From: Candidatus Bathyarchaeota archaeon | GTDB lineage: Archaea; Thermoproteota; Bathyarchaeia; Bathyarchaeales; SOJC01 | NCBI GenBank assembly: GCA_026014805.1 | Contig: JAOZHR010000022.1 | Location: 22,299 to 86,298, forward strand | DNA: 64,000 nucleotides | Reading direction: 5' to 3' | Shown here: positions 1 through 8,546 of the stretch, piece by piece | Layout: each line of letters opens with the position of its first letter | Position numbering within the stretch: the first letter of the stretch is position 1 | Position numbers and translations under genes: made by a program | The notes under the pieces: model-generated | The model's database searches: none | Seen by the model: the letters and a program-made list of their open reading frames with translations, nothing else | Told to the model about the DNA's origin: nothing

Positions 1-1
1 A

Positions 2-336
2 GAACCAAATGATGGCATCAAATCATGTGTTTTCTTCCCCATTGGCACAGATGCTGTTCGAGGAAATATCATGAAAGGCAATTTGGAGGATATTTGGAAC
101 GACGACGAAATGTTTTGGAAGCTTAGAACAAGAGAAAATTTTGAATCATCTGAAGTGGAAGAACGTTAGTTGGATGTGGAATCTGCAAAGATAAGCACAT
201 TTGCGGGGGTTGCCGCGCTCGTTCCTATAGCTATTTCAACGGCGACCTTGACGGTCCAGACATTACTTGTATTGATACTAAAGAAACTTGGGAAAGAATT
301 GTCAGTGCTCTCTTAGTTACACCGATAACGTCTTAG
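2..336 (+). pseudogene. C-terminal end of a radical SAM/SPASM-domain protein, frameshifted
   Basis: The left edge of the window cuts into this gene. Positions 2-169 read in one frame and contain a typical SPASM linker (GNIMKGNLEDIW ... LRTRENF) ending at a TAG. The homology resumes one frame over at about 172 with GCGICKDKHICGGCRARSYSY and later a single Cys, the usual cysteine-rich auxiliary iron-sulfur end, stopping at 336. In the family these two parts are continuous (LRxxxxLxGxCGxCxxxxxCGGCRAR). A single-base indel between about 155 and 172 therefore breaks the gene, or the assembly has an error there. The radical SAM core lies outside the window, so the substrate cannot be told. It converges on rpl24e with a 2-base gap. 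Confidence 0.6.
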
Positions 337-338
337 CT

Positions 339-536
339 CTAAGCTTTACCTTTTTCCTCTTTGCCGAAATATTTTGTCCATCTCAGTTTTCTTGAATCTC
401 TACCCAGTTTCAAGCTGTTTTTGCGGCATTTGCTTGAACAGAACCATAGAATAGTGCCGTCATTTTTAACATACATTTGACCAACGCCTTGCTGAAATTC
501 ATGTCCACAGAAGGAGCATGGCCTTGATTTCGGCAT
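339..536 (-). CDS. rpl24e: 50S ribosomal protein L24e
   Basis: A 65-residue zinc-ribbon ribosomal protein of the large subunit. The N-terminal CSFCGHEF and the central FCSSKC supply the four zinc-binding cysteines, followed by the basic RKLRWTKYF stretch typical of L24e. Its length matches archaeal family members. It is the last gene of the rpl7ae-rps28e-rpl24e operon, 25 bases after rps28e. The same order is widespread in archaea, which supports the call. Confidence 0.96.
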   Translation of the reverse strand: MPKSRPCSFCGHEFQQGVGQMYVKNDGTILWFCSSKCRKNSLKLGRDSRKLRWTKYFGKEEKGKA

Positions 537-561
537 TTGTAATGTCTCCAGTTTTCTCTTT

Positions 562-795
562 TCAACGCCGCATTTTTCTTGCTTCGCGTTCCGTTTCTCT
601 CAGCATCAATACATCTTCAACTCGAATGGGGCCTTTGACATTTCGAGTAATTATGCGCCCTTTGTCTTTGCCTTCGAGTATGCGCACTCGTACTTGTGTT
701 ATTTCACCGGTTGAGCTTGTGCGACCTATGACTTGGATGACTTCGGCAGGAATGTGTTCTAACCCTTCTGTTTTCTTCTCTTCTCTTCTGCTCAT
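562..795 (-). CDS. rps28e: 30S ribosomal protein S28e
   Basis: A 77-residue small-subunit protein with the S28e core: [42 protein letters not shown] and an Arg/Glu-rich tail ([12 protein letters not shown]). The N-terminal extension of about 14 residues is slightly longer than in some archaea. It lies one base downstream of rpl7ae and upstream of rpl24e, so the three are probably one transcript. Confidence 0.96.
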   Translation of the reverse strand: MSRREEKKTEGLEHIPAEVIQVIGRTSSTGEITQVRVRILEGKDKGRIITRNVKGPIRVEDVLMLRETEREARKMRR

Positions 796-796
796 T

Positions 797-1177
797 TTAC
801 CGTTTGCCTCGTTGAAGTCCCTCGATTCTGCTGACTATTTCCTTGACGAGATTTGCAGCGTCTCCTTCTTTAAGAATACATACAGATGCAGATGGGACGT
901 CGATGCCTACAGCTGCGCCTATTTTCTTTTTTGTCGGAACGAATATGAATGGAATTTTTCTTTCTTCGCAAAGGATGGGAAGATGGGCAACGACTTCTGG
1001 GGGTTCAACATCTTCCGCGATGACTACTAGTTTTGCAATGCCGCGTTCAATAGCTTTTGTTGTTTCGTTTGTTCCTTTTCTGACTTGGCCTGTTTGAGTT
1101 GCGATTTGCAGGGCTTCATAGGCCGCATCTGAGACTTCTGTTGGGGTTTCAAATTTTACATAGAATGGTTTGGACAT
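797..1177 (-). CDS. rpl7ae: 50S ribosomal protein L7Ae
   Basis: A 126-residue kink-turn-binding protein. In archaea it is a ribosomal protein and also a core subunit of box C/D and H/ACA ribonucleoproteins and RNase P. The RNA-binding signature is clear: [32 protein letters not shown], then [15 protein letters not shown] and [13 protein letters not shown]. The start has GGGTGAAG a few bases upstream. It leads a three-gene operon driven by the TATA box at 1221-1231. Confidence 0.97.
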   Translation of the reverse strand: MSKPFYVKFETPTEVSDAAYEALQIATQTGQVRKGTNETTKAIERGIAKLVVIAEDVEPPEVVAHLPILCEERKIPFIFVPTKKKIGAAVGIDVPSASVCILKEGDAANLVKEIVSRIEGLQRGKR

Positions 1178-1220
1178 TAGCCTTCACCCTTTTCATGTTG
1201 CAGAGCTTATTCAGCATCTC

Positions 1221-1231
1221 CCATTTATAAG
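1221..1231 (-). promoter_or_regulatory. TATA box of the rpl7ae operon
   Basis: On the minus strand the sequence reads CTTATAAATGG, a good archaeal TATA element, about 45 bases before the rpl7ae start codon. Transcription would begin near 1197-1200 and leave a leader of about 20 bases holding the SD. Confidence 0.6.
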
Positions 1232-1284
1232 GTTTAGTTATTTTGTGCGTATGGTAGTGCGGCTTAAAGCATATAAGTTTTGGA

Positions 1285-1647
1285 CTAAATGGGGTGTTTT
1301 GGCGGTGTGTTGTGTTTCTTATCGAGTTTGAGAATTGCTTTCAGCAGATTTGTGAAAAGCTTTACTCCTGTAACGTTAACTATTGGAAGATTTACCCCTT
1401 TTTCAACTTCGTAAAATTTTTTGTATTTCGGAAATTCCGTATAACAGACTTGGCTGATTGGGAACTCACGCTTGGCTATTTCGTGTTCGAAAGCTTTTTC
1501 GTAAACTTCAGCGCATATAAGATGTCCGTCTATCCAAAACAAACGATTTATGCTATAGGTTGATGCACACCAGATAAGATCGTCTAATGGGCGTTTGTCA
1601 AGTCCCAATACAACAACTTTCTTTGTAGGTGCGATTTTTACCGTCAA
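1285..1647 (-). CDS. conserved-looking hypothetical protein, 120 aa
   Basis: I do not recognise this protein. It is a soluble 120-residue protein starting at TTG, with AAGGAG 11 bases upstream inside the end of the XPF gene, which suggests translational coupling. The N-terminus (KKVVVLGLDKRPLDDLIWCAS) resembles a Rossmann-like strand-turn-helix. The middle is rich in aromatic and charged residues (WIDGHLICAEVYEKAFEHEIAKREF), and the C-terminus is a Lys-rich helix. There are no membrane segments and no clear metal site. It follows xpf by 9 bases, so a DNA repair link is possible, but this rests on position only. Confidence 0.7.
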   Translation of the reverse strand: MTVKIAPTKKVVVLGLDKRPLDDLIWCASTYSINRLFWIDGHLICAEVYEKAFEHEIAKREFPISQVCYTEFPKYKKFYEVEKGVNLPIVNVTGVKLFTNLLKAILKLDKKHNTPPKHPI

Positions 1648-1656
1648 AATGCTTTT

Positions 1657-2361
1657 CTACTCCTTAAATGGTGTGTTTAGAACTTTCTTTACCTTTTTGC
1701 TGATTATAGGTCCGAGACCATGCACGTCTTTTGCCCAACCATCCACATTAATTAGAGCGTTTATGGGAGTTTGGTAAGATTTAAGAATAGCTAACGCTTT
1801 TTCGCGACCGATATTTGGAAGACTTGCAATGAGGTAAAGCTGTGCATCAGCCAACGTTGCGATTTTCTTTGCAGCATGTACCACGGGAATCCGCTTTTCA
1901 ATTATTTGTTCTTGTTTAGCAGCAGTGTACAGAAAGTCAACTGTTTCCTTATAGTTTGAAGTATGAACCAACGCAATTCCCTGTTTTGCCAAAGCAAACA
2001 TGGCGCCCCAAACTGCTGACGGGTTGATGCGGGTGAACTTGTAAATTATCGGCAGATATCCCTCAAGCAGAACAATGGCGGTTGGATACAGTTCTTTTAA
2101 CCCAAAAAGCTGGTCAAATAAGTAGCGGCGTGTTAGAGTATACACGAAGTCATGGACTGTTTTTCGCTCGACAGCGCAACGGTCTGAGAGAATATAATCG
2201 CCTTTTGGCAGCGGAAGGCTTTGAACTTTGGCTCCCCGTTCTACCAATCCTTTGACGATTTTTGAAGCGCTACTTGCTTCGCGGCTGTCAACTATTATCA
2301 TAGGTTGCGGTTCTTTTTTCGGCTCTCTAATATACGGCACTAGTGTTTCGGTTCCAGACAT
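1657..2361 (-). CDS. xpf: XPF/MUS81-family structure-specific endonuclease (short archaeal form)
   Basis: A 234-residue nuclease that cuts branched DNA (3' flaps, forks) in repair and fork restart. Residues 21-140 form the ERCC4 nuclease domain: IIVDSREAS at 22-30 and the catalytic GDYxxxxxxxVERKxxxDF signature at 54-72. The C-terminal third (about 165-230) is the tandem helix-hairpin-helix DNA-binding region (LYLIASLPNIGREKALAIL ... VHGLGPIISKKVKKVL). There is no helicase domain, so this is the short, crenarchaeal-like form that works with PCNA, not the euryarchaeal Hef fusion. It is followed by the 120-aa hypothetical. Confidence 0.95.
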   Translation of the reverse strand: MSGTETLVPYIREPKKEPQPMIIVDSREASSASKIVKGLVERGAKVQSLPLPKGDYILSDRCAVERKTVHDFVYTLTRRYLFDQLFGLKELYPTAIVLLEGYLPIIYKFTRINPSAVWGAMFALAKQGIALVHTSNYKETVDFLYTAAKQEQIIEKRIPVVHAAKKIATLADAQLYLIASLPNIGREKALAILKSYQTPINALINVDGWAKDVHGLGPIISKKVKKVLNTPFKE

Positions 2362-2445
2362 TCTCTCAACTCAATTGTAAATAATAATCAAAAGTGTGTT
2401 CACTGACTAATAAAATGTTGAGAAGAATTAGTGTTGTGCTTTCTG

Positions 2446-2463
2446 TGAAAAAAGAAAAAAAAG
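2446..2463 (-). terminator. T-rich terminator after the EF-1A gene
   Basis: On the minus strand the region just after the tef1A stop is an almost pure T tract (one or two C interruptions in about 16 bases). This is the kind of sequence at which archaeal RNA polymerase stops. There is no hairpin. Confidence 0.5.
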
Positions 2464-2477
2464 AGGAGTTTACAGTT

Positions 2478-3782
2478 TTAAGGGCCTTTCTTTGTGATTT
2501 CCTTGATTACACCCGCAGCGACTGTAGTGCCCATGTCTCGCACCGCAAATCGTCCCAACTCTGGAAAGTCGTTGTAAGTCTCTACAGCGATTGGATGTAG
2601 AGGTTCCATACGGACAATGGCGCCGTCTCCTGTCTTTAGGAATGCTGGTTTTTCTTCAACTGTCTGACCGGTTCGAGGGTCAATTTTTTTGATGAGCTCG
2701 GTGAATCGACATGCGACTTGTCCTGTGTGGTAGTGAAGGACAGGTGTGTAGCCAGCTGCAACTGCGGTGGGATGGTAGATTACTATAATTTGTCCAATGA
2801 ACTCTTTGGCGACGCTTGGTGGACTGTCTGGATGCCCGCATACGTCTCCTCGGTGCACGTCATTTCTTGATATGCCCCTCACGTTAAAGCCTATGTTATC
2901 TCCTGGCTCAGCTTTAGGGACCCTTGTGTGATGCGTTTCCATAGATTTAACTTCTGCCTTAACGTTCGATGGCATAAAGATAACGGCGTCACCTTCTTTT
3001 ATGACTCCTGTCTCAACGCGTCCTACTGGTACTGTGCCTACACCTGTAATCGTGTAAATATCTTGCACTGGTAAACGTAAGGGTTTATCAAGTGGTTTTG
3101 GTGGAACGTCGAAACCGTCTAAAGCCTCAAAGAGTGTTGGTCCTTTGTACCAAGGCATTTTGTCGCTTTTCTCGACTAAGTTGTCCCCTGTCCAGCCAGA
3201 TGTTGGTACAAATGGGACTTTCTCAACTTTGAAGCCAACCATTTTAAGCATGCGACCGATCTCACTTTTGATTTCTTCGTAGCGCTCTTGGCTCCAGTTA
3301 ACTGTTTGATCATCCATTTTGTTAACTGCTACTATCAGCTGATGACAACCTAGTGTGAAGGCTAGGAAGCCGTGTTCTCGTGTCTGTCCGCCTGGACCGA
3401 TGCCCGCTTCGAATTCCCCCCTCTTCGCCGAAACAAACAGTATTGCAGCGTCAGATTGACTTGCACCTGTGACCATGTTTTTGACGAAGTCTCTGTGACC
3501 TGGAGCGTCAATGACTGTGAAGAAGTATTTCTTGGTTTCAAATTTGAGGAATCTGAGGTCGATAGTTAAGCCTCTCTCTCGTTCTTCTTTAAGGTTGTCG
3601 AGGACCCATGCAAACTTGAAAGTTTCTTTGCCCAATTTTCTTGCTTCTTCTTCGTAAGATTTCATTACCCTATCGTCGATGGCTCCGGCTTTATAGAGCA
3701 GGTGTCCAGTGGTTGTGGATTTTCCATGGTCAACGTGACCGATAATGATTAGGTTTAGGTGTGGTTTCTCTGATTTGCTCAT
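2478..3782 (-). CDS. tef1A: translation elongation factor EF-1 alpha (aEF1A)
   Basis: A 434-residue GTPase that brings aminoacyl-tRNA to the ribosome. GTP motifs are intact: GHVDHGKS in the P loop, DAPGH for G3 and NKMD for G4, followed by the two beta-barrel domains ending in [15 protein letters not shown]. The open frame extends about 76 codons further upstream, but I place the start at 3782. There ATG is preceded by GGAGGAGAAAAA, and the protein begins [21 protein letters not shown] as in other archaea. The gene is divergent from the DRG-like GTPase. Confidence 0.97.
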   Translation of the reverse strand: MSKSEKPHLNLIIIGHVDHGKSTTTGHLLYKAGAIDDRVMKSYEEEARKLGKETFKFAWVLDNLKEERERGLTIDLRFLKFETKKYFFTVIDAPGHRDFVKNMVTGASQSDAAILFVSAKRGEFEAGIGPGGQTREHGFLAFTLGCHQLIVAVNKMDDQTVNWSQERYEEIKSEIGRMLKMVGFKVEKVPFVPTSGWTGDNLVEKSDKMPWYKGPTLFEALDGFDVPPKPLDKPLRLPVQDIYTITGVGTVPVGRVETGVIKEGDAVIFMPSNVKAEVKSMETHHTRVPKAEPGDNIGFNVRGISRNDVHRGDVCGHPDSPPSVAKEFIGQIIVIYHPTAVAAGYTPVLHYHTGQVACRFTELIKKIDPRTGQTVEEKPAFLKTGDGAIVRMEPLHPIAVETYNDFPELGRFAVRDMGTTVAAGVIKEITKKGP

Positions 3783-3948
3783 TTTTTCTCCTCCATATAT
3801 TGTTTTTACTTCCTCTAATTTATTGGTGAAATTCGATTTACACCACTGTTCTTTCGGCAATATTAAGTTTACTTTCTCACAACCAGCAACTCCAATAATA
3901 TTTGCGAGTTGGGGGATGCCGAACAACACAAACGTTAGAAACCCACTT

Positions 3949-3959
3949 CTTTTAAATAC
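3949..3959 (+). promoter_or_regulatory. TATA box of the DRG-like GTPase gene
   Basis: The sequence CTTTTAAATAC sits about 45-54 bases before the ATG at 4003. The start codon is preceded by GGAG and GGTG motifs. Confidence 0.5.
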
Positions 3960-4002
3960 ATAGATATTGCTTTGCCTTTCTATGTGAAGGAGTAAAGGTG
4001 TA

Positions 4003-5178
4003 ATGCCCACAAATTTGCCTCCGGAAGCGAAAAAGAAATGGGACGAGGCTTCGATGGTCAGAAACCCTGGAGAGAAGCTTCAACTCCTGCAAGAGTTTCT
4101 GAGCTTGGTTCCTAAACACAAGGGTACTGGAAGACTTCGTGCGCAAATTAAAACGAAAATGGCTACGTTGCGGAGAGAAGTAGAAGAGGCAAAACACAGA
4201 AAAGTCGGTGTGCGAGGACCGAAGTTTTTTATTGAGAAAGAAGGAGCTGCTCAGATTGTTGTTTTAGGGCAAACGAAAGTAGGGCGAAGTAGTCTTCTAG
4301 CTTCTGTTACAAACGCGAAGGTTGAAGTCTCTGATTATTTTTTCACGACACAGGAACCGGTTCCTGGTATGCTTCCTTTTGAAGACCTTCAAATTCAAAT
4401 TGTTGAGGCCCCAGCAATGATTAGAGGTGCTGCAGAGGGAAAAGCGTGGGGACAAAAAACATTGGCGTTAGCGCGGAATGCTGATGGTTTAATTTTGATG
4501 GTTGACTTAGTCAAAGATCCTTGTGGGCAGTTTTCTTTTATCTTGAATGAACTTGACAACGTACGTATTCTTGTTAAAAGACCTAGTGCCAGGGTAGAAG
4601 TAGAACGGAGACATATGGGGGTTGGCCTAAGAATTTTCGTAATCGGCAAACTTGTCGATTGCACTCTCAAAGATGTTGAGACGTTGCTGAAGAGTTATAG
4701 AATTTCCAATGCCATTGTAAAAATATATGGCAATGCCACGCTTGACGATGTTGAAGACTCGATTTTTGAGAGCGTTGTGTTTCGTCCAGCAATCATAGTA
4801 GCAAATAAGTTCGATGTTGAAGGAGCCGTAGAAAGTTTGAGCAGATTGAAAAAGTTTGTTGGCGGTCGCCTTAATGTAATTCCAGTATCCTGCAAAACGG
4901 GGTTCGGATTGAAAAGGCTTGGTGTAGAACTGTTTAATTCGCTTGAAATAATCCGTGTTTATACTAAAGAGCCAAACAGCAAGAAGCCCTCTCCGGCACC
5001 ATTTATTTTGAAGAAAAATTCTACAGTTGCGGAATTGGCGAAGCAGATTCATAGCGACTTTTATAGTCGCTTTTCTTTTGCAAAAGTGTGGTCGAAACGA
5101 CTTCCATTTAGCCCTCAGAAGGTTGGTTTGTCTTTTGTTTTAGATGATAAGGATATTGTAGAAATGCATGTGCGATAG
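4003..5178 (+). CDS. DRG/OBG-like GTPase with TGS domain, altered GTP motifs
   Basis: A 391-residue TRAFAC GTPase of the DRG (COG1163) type, a group usually associated with ribosomes. A helical, basic N-terminus (1-75) precedes the G domain (about 83-310), and a C-terminal TGS domain follows (about 316-391, [20 protein letters not shown]). Key residues depart from the family. The P loop at 89-98 reads [10 protein letters not shown], with Arg in place of the invariant Lys. G3 reads EAPA instead of DxPG at about 135-138. G4 NKFD (268-271) is intact. It may therefore bind nucleotide differently or hydrolyse slowly. It converges on rps7 with almost no spacer. Confidence 0.88.
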   Translation: MPTNLPPEAKKKWDEASMVRNPGEKLQLLQEFLSLVPKHKGTGRLRAQIKTKMATLRREVEEAKHRKVGVRGPKFFIEKEGAAQIVVLGQTKVGRSSLLASVTNAKVEVSDYFFTTQEPVPGMLPFEDLQIQIVEAPAMIRGAAEGKAWGQKTLALARNADGLILMVDLVKDPCGQFSFILNELDNVRILVKRPSARVEVERRHMGVGLRIFVIGKLVDCTLKDVETLLKSYRISNAIVKIYGNATLDDVEDSIFESVVFRPAIIVANKFDVEGAVESLSRLKKFVGGRLNVIPVSCKTGFGLKRLGVELFNSLEIIRVYTKEPNSKKPSPAPFILKKNSTVAELAKQIHSDFYSRFSFAKVWSKRLPFSPQKVGLSFVLDDKDIVEMHVR

Positions 5179-5179
5179 T

Positions 5180-5758
5180 TTATCTTGAAGCCATGGCGAT
5201 TCTTTCCATTTCGTTATGTTTAGATACTGCGTAGCTTTTTATATCATTATTTGCTGCCAGAATAAGTTCTTCCGCTATGCATTCTTCTAGTGTGCGAGGA
5301 TTACCAAAGGTTGATTTTCGAGCGCCTTCAGACAATAAACGAAGAGCAATGTCTACTCTTCTTTGCGGTGCGACGTCAACAGCCATGTGGTAAGCTGTAC
5401 CGCCGTACCTGATTCTGGTTGTGTCTTCGCAGGGAGCAGAATTCTCAATGGCTTTTACGAGGACTTCAACTGGGTTTCTTCCCGTTTGCAGGTGGATAAT
5501 TTCAAACGCGTTTTTCAACGTGTTTATTGCTCTTACTTTCTTACCCGCGTGTTTTCCTGGTCTCATTAAGTTATTTATGAATCTTTCAACAATGTTCACT
5601 GCTGCCTTGTGAAACCTGTGATGCTCATGTCTCCCCATGCTGTGGGGGACAAAGACTGGTGTAATAGAGACGTATTTTTTTAGACTAGGATCTTGTAGCT
5701 GAATTTCTTGAAAGCTCCATTTTCCGAAAAGCTTTATTTCCTGTGCTTGTTTGCTCAT
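5180..5758 (-). CDS. rps7: 30S ribosomal protein S7
   Basis: A 192-residue archaeal S7, which organises the 3' domain of 16S rRNA. Recognisable blocks are SMGRHEHHRFHKAAVNIVERFINNLMRPGKHAGKK (within residues 38-75), NPVEVLVKAIENSAPCEDTTRIRYGG and VDVAPQRRVDIALRLL. The frame runs 17 codons further upstream into rps12, but the ATG at 5758 gives the standard MSKQAQEIKLFGKW start. It is co-oriented with rps12, with a 16-base gap. Confidence 0.96.
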   Translation of the reverse strand: MSKQAQEIKLFGKWSFQEIQLQDPSLKKYVSITPVFVPHSMGRHEHHRFHKAAVNIVERFINNLMRPGKHAGKKVRAINTLKNAFEIIHLQTGRNPVEVLVKAIENSAPCEDTTRIRYGGTAYHMAVDVAPQRRVDIALRLLSEGARKSTFGNPRTLEECIAEELILAANNDIKSYAVSKHNEMERIAMASR

Positions 5759-5774
5759 TTTTTGCCACTTTCTT

Positions 5775-6215
5775 TCAGCGCATTGGTTTCTCTTTTCTAC
5801 CGTATACAAGTTCGTTTAGAGACACACCGTTGACCATGATGACTTTCCATCTTACACCTGGGATGTCGCCCATGCTTCCTCCTCGGGAGCCTCCGATGCC
5901 TTCAACTATCACTTCGTCATGTTCGTCTACTACGTTTAGGGCTCCGTCGCCTGGTAGAAAGGCTGTTATGGATCTGCCGTTCTTGATAAGTTGTGTTCTT
6001 ACGCATTTCCTGATGGCGCTGTTGGGTTGTTTGCTTTCAATCCCAACTTTCTCTAGCACAATTCCCCGTGCCATAGGTGCACCTTGTAGAGGGTCGGCTT
6101 TGACATCTAGTCTAAGCATTCGCCGTTTGTAGTAGCGGTCGCTCCAACGGAACTTCTTCCTTTTCTTAACTAGCTGTCTTGCGGCGAATTCACCTGTTGG
6201 CGACTTTGAACCCAT
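5775..6215 (-). CDS. rps12: 30S ribosomal protein S12
   Basis: A 146-residue decoding-centre protein. The diagnostic [33 protein letters not shown] and [18 protein letters not shown] motifs are all present, and the archaeal N-terminus ([22 protein letters not shown]) is complete. It precedes rps7 in the usual order. The tef1A gene lies 2 kb away on the same strand, with the GTPase gene between them. Confidence 0.97.
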   Translation of the reverse strand: MGSKSPTGEFAARQLVKKRKKFRWSDRYYKRRMLRLDVKADPLQGAPMARGIVLEKVGIESKQPNSAIRKCVRTQLIKNGRSITAFLPGDGALNVVDEHDEVIVEGIGGSRGGSMGDIPGVRWKVIMVNGVSLNELVYGRKEKPMR

Positions 6216-6296
6216 GCTTCAGATCATCTCGCTACGATAAACCACATTTCTAATATTTAAACTGTCATATGGAAGAATTTCGCTAATATAGGAAGT

Positions 6297-6686
6297 CTAC
6301 TTTGGTTTCCTGTAGATTTTAACGCCGTCTCTTTCTGTGACATACTCGAATCCAGCCTCAATCAGTTCCCTGTCTTCCTTCACTCCAGTTGAAACACGTG
6401 TCGTGTAGTCGTCGGTTTCAAAGCTCACAAGCTGCGTGTAAAGTATAGTGTTGTTGATGTTCTTGTGCCCCAGTAGCTTCATTACGTGAAGGATGTCCTT
6501 CGTTTTGTGGTATTCCCTAGTCGCTTTCCAATGACGAAACGTGTGAAGATGGATCTGTATGATTCTTGGGTTTTTCAGTTTAAATGCAATTCTCTTACGC
6601 TGTGCATTTATGTTTCGCCGCATACTATCCAGCAGAGCCCCTTTTTTCTCTGCGCTGAAGATCCAGTTGCGAACAAGAGTCCGCAA
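6297..6686 (-). pseudogene. C-terminal remnant of a tyrosine recombinase (integrase)
   Basis: These 129 residues carry only the last part of a phage-type integrase catalytic domain. HTFRHWKAT supplies the HxxR motif, LLGHKNI the following His, and LYTQL the nucleophilic Tyr. The region with the first catalytic Arg and the N-terminal core-binding domain is missing, and the upstream sequence does not continue the homology in any frame. The protein tail (about 90-129) is unrelated to catalysis. It is probably the relic of an integrated element. A second trace of integration, a tRNA 3' fragment, lies 25 kb away at 31590, but nothing links the two directly. Confidence 0.7.
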
Positions 6687-6774
6687 TTGCCTTCAAGACG
6701 AGTATTGTCGATAAAAAAAGTGCATGTGGAGCTGTCTTCACACTAAAACGCTTACTTGTTTGTTGCTAAAATCC

Positions 6775-7977
6775 CTAAGCAGATCTGCTTAATTCAGCTA
6801 ACAGCGCACTTTTCAGCTTCTTCGGCTTAGTCTTCACTATATTGACATGTAGGGCTTCATGAAAACTGAGAAATTTCCTCAGTGTAGATACTAATTCAAC
6901 AACAAAGTCTTCTTCAAAGCGTCCTTCCTCTAATACCAAAGAATTAACGATCATCGTTTTGTTCACCCTGTCCAATTTCGGATCAATTCTTCCAACAAAT
7001 TTCGAACCACAAAGGATAGGCAAGACGTAGTAACCATATTGCCTCTTCTCCGGAATCTTATAGATTTCCCACGCGTAAGTGAAACCGAAAATTTCGGAGA
7101 TCATTCTCCGGTTCCAGATGAGGTTATCAAGGGGGGAAATGAAATGAATTTTTTCTTCAATGGAAGAATCTTCTGCGACCTCGAGTGTGCCTAAATATCT
7201 TTCTAGAACGTAGTAGACATGCTTGACACCTTCTACTTTTACTGGACAGATCTTTCTATCCTTGACCATTTCTTCTATTGTTGCCTTGCGTTGTGGAGAT
7301 TTTAATGTATGCCAGCCAAATCTCCAGTCACGTGTATCAACGAAACCGTAAGCCCTCATGTATTTCTCAATCATGAATCGGTCATATTCCTCTCTGGTAG
7401 GTATCTCAACGTTCAAGTTCTTAGGTAGGATGTGCTCCATCAAATCGTAGTATCGACGATTCCCATCCACGTGATGAATCATTACCTCTCCACAATCCCA
7501 AAGCAAGTTCAAAACACGTTTTGCAGCTTTGCGCCCCACTTTTTCAAAATCCTTTGCACACAATGGGCCATTAGCTTCGATAGTTGATAATACATGACGA
7601 ACTACATCTTTAAGTTCTTCTCGCCTAGCTTTCAAACGTTCATAGAACGGCGAGTGAAACTCCATATAATTTCGCATTCGATAGTCAAAATATCGGAACT
7701 CCTCCATGGGAATGATTGATTTCTCGTTGCACCAATATTCGAACACAGCTTTGTCTTTGTAGAGTAACGTGTCTAAATATGAGAGCTTATAGTCGCTTAC
7801 TCTGTTATAGAGAACTAGGTGATGGTTGCGGTGGACAACACGGACGGGATCAATTTGGACACATTCCAGCCGCCTGATTGCCTCCAACGTTCCATTTTTT
7901 CCTTCACCGTGCTGAAATCTCTGCCTAGTGATGAGAAATCTTCTCGCAGTCTCCTTTGAAACCGTCATCAGCTTCAT
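6775..7977 (-). CDS. winged-helix DNA glycosylase of the YcaQ/AlkX family
   Basis: A 400-residue protein of the HTH_42 (PF06224) superfamily, whose studied members remove bulky or crosslinked alkylated bases. The N-terminus (ARRFLITRQRF ... LEAIRRLECVQIDPV) carries the family QxD catalytic signature at Gln41-Asp43, as in E. coli YcaQ/AlkX; the AlkZ branch has QxQ. Winged-helix segments and a C-terminal beta-rich part (FISPLDNLIWNRRMISEIFGFTYAWEIY, YVLPILCGSKFVGRIDPK) are complete. Family length is about 400. ATGs at codons 1 and 4 are both possible starts. It stands alone between an integrase remnant and a JAMM protease. Confidence 0.82.
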   Translation of the reverse strand: MKLMTVSKETARRFLITRQRFQHGEGKNGTLEAIRRLECVQIDPVRVVHRNHHLVLYNRVSDYKLSYLDTLLYKDKAVFEYWCNEKSIIPMEEFRYFDYRMRNYMEFHSPFYERLKARREELKDVVRHVLSTIEANGPLCAKDFEKVGRKAAKRVLNLLWDCGEVMIHHVDGNRRYYDLMEHILPKNLNVEIPTREEYDRFMIEKYMRAYGFVDTRDWRFGWHTLKSPQRKATIEEMVKDRKICPVKVEGVKHVYYVLERYLGTLEVAEDSSIEEKIHFISPLDNLIWNRRMISEIFGFTYAWEIYKIPEKRQYGYYVLPILCGSKFVGRIDPKLDRVNKTMIVNSLVLEEGRFEEDFVVELVSTLRKFLSFHEALHVNIVKTKPKKLKSALLAELSRSA

Positions 7978-8088
7978 CTTGTTCCCTTTCTGTCTTTGTT
8001 AACTCTTCGGAGTTGAACTCGTTGTCATGCCAATATTATACACATACGAATAAAAATGTCTGCAAAAGACCCTCAAAAAACCCCAGAG

Positions 8089-8484
8089 TTATTCTGTCAG
8101 TTGCAGCGCTATTTTTTCACCTGAACGACTATAAACCACCACGTTTTCTATTCCAGCAAATGGATATGCCACTATCATTATTATTCTACCAAAAGAATGG
8201 TTCAAATCTCCTACCGAAGGCTTTGCCACGCCTGACGGGTGCGAGTGAACACTTCCCATAAGCGAAAAGTCCATTGGAAGCATATATGCAGGAAAGCTTG
8301 AAAACCCTCTGCCATGAGTAGCCAACGGAGGAATTACAAGGTCTGTTATTTCAATTCTACCTCTTTTAGCCTTACCACGTAAAAGAAGAATCGTTTCCCG
8401 AGGATACACGGCTCTTGCACACTCTAAAATTGCATCTAGCAATTTCCGCCCAATCGCAACTTCCGCTATCATTACGACCAGCAA
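8089..8484 (-). CDS. JAMM/MPN-domain zinc metalloprotease
   Basis: A 131-residue stand-alone JAB1/MPN domain. The JAMM zinc site is complete: Glu30, then HSHPSGVAKPSVGD at 80-93, matching HxHPx(6)PSxxD. Archaeal members remove ubiquitin-like (SAMP or Urm-type) modifiers or release sulfur carriers, so a deconjugation role is likely. No ubiquitin-like gene is visible nearby. ATG codons at positions 1 and 5 are both possible starts. It is divergent from lplA. Confidence 0.9.
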   Translation of the reverse strand: MLVVMIAEVAIGRKLLDAILECARAVYPRETILLLRGKAKRGRIEITDLVIPPLATHGRGFSSFPAYMLPMDFSLMGSVHSHPSGVAKPSVGDLNHSFGRIIMIVAYPFAGIENVVVYSRSGEKIALQLTE

Positions 8485-8546
8485 ACCAAAAATATCTCAT
8501 CCACATTTATATCCATCGCTTGAACATTTAAAAAGGCTGAGCAAAA

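Noticed and set aside
1178..1220. Kink-turn in the rpl7ae leader for autoregulation
   Set aside because: The leader is only about 20 bases and I could not find the tandem G-A pairs with flanking stems.
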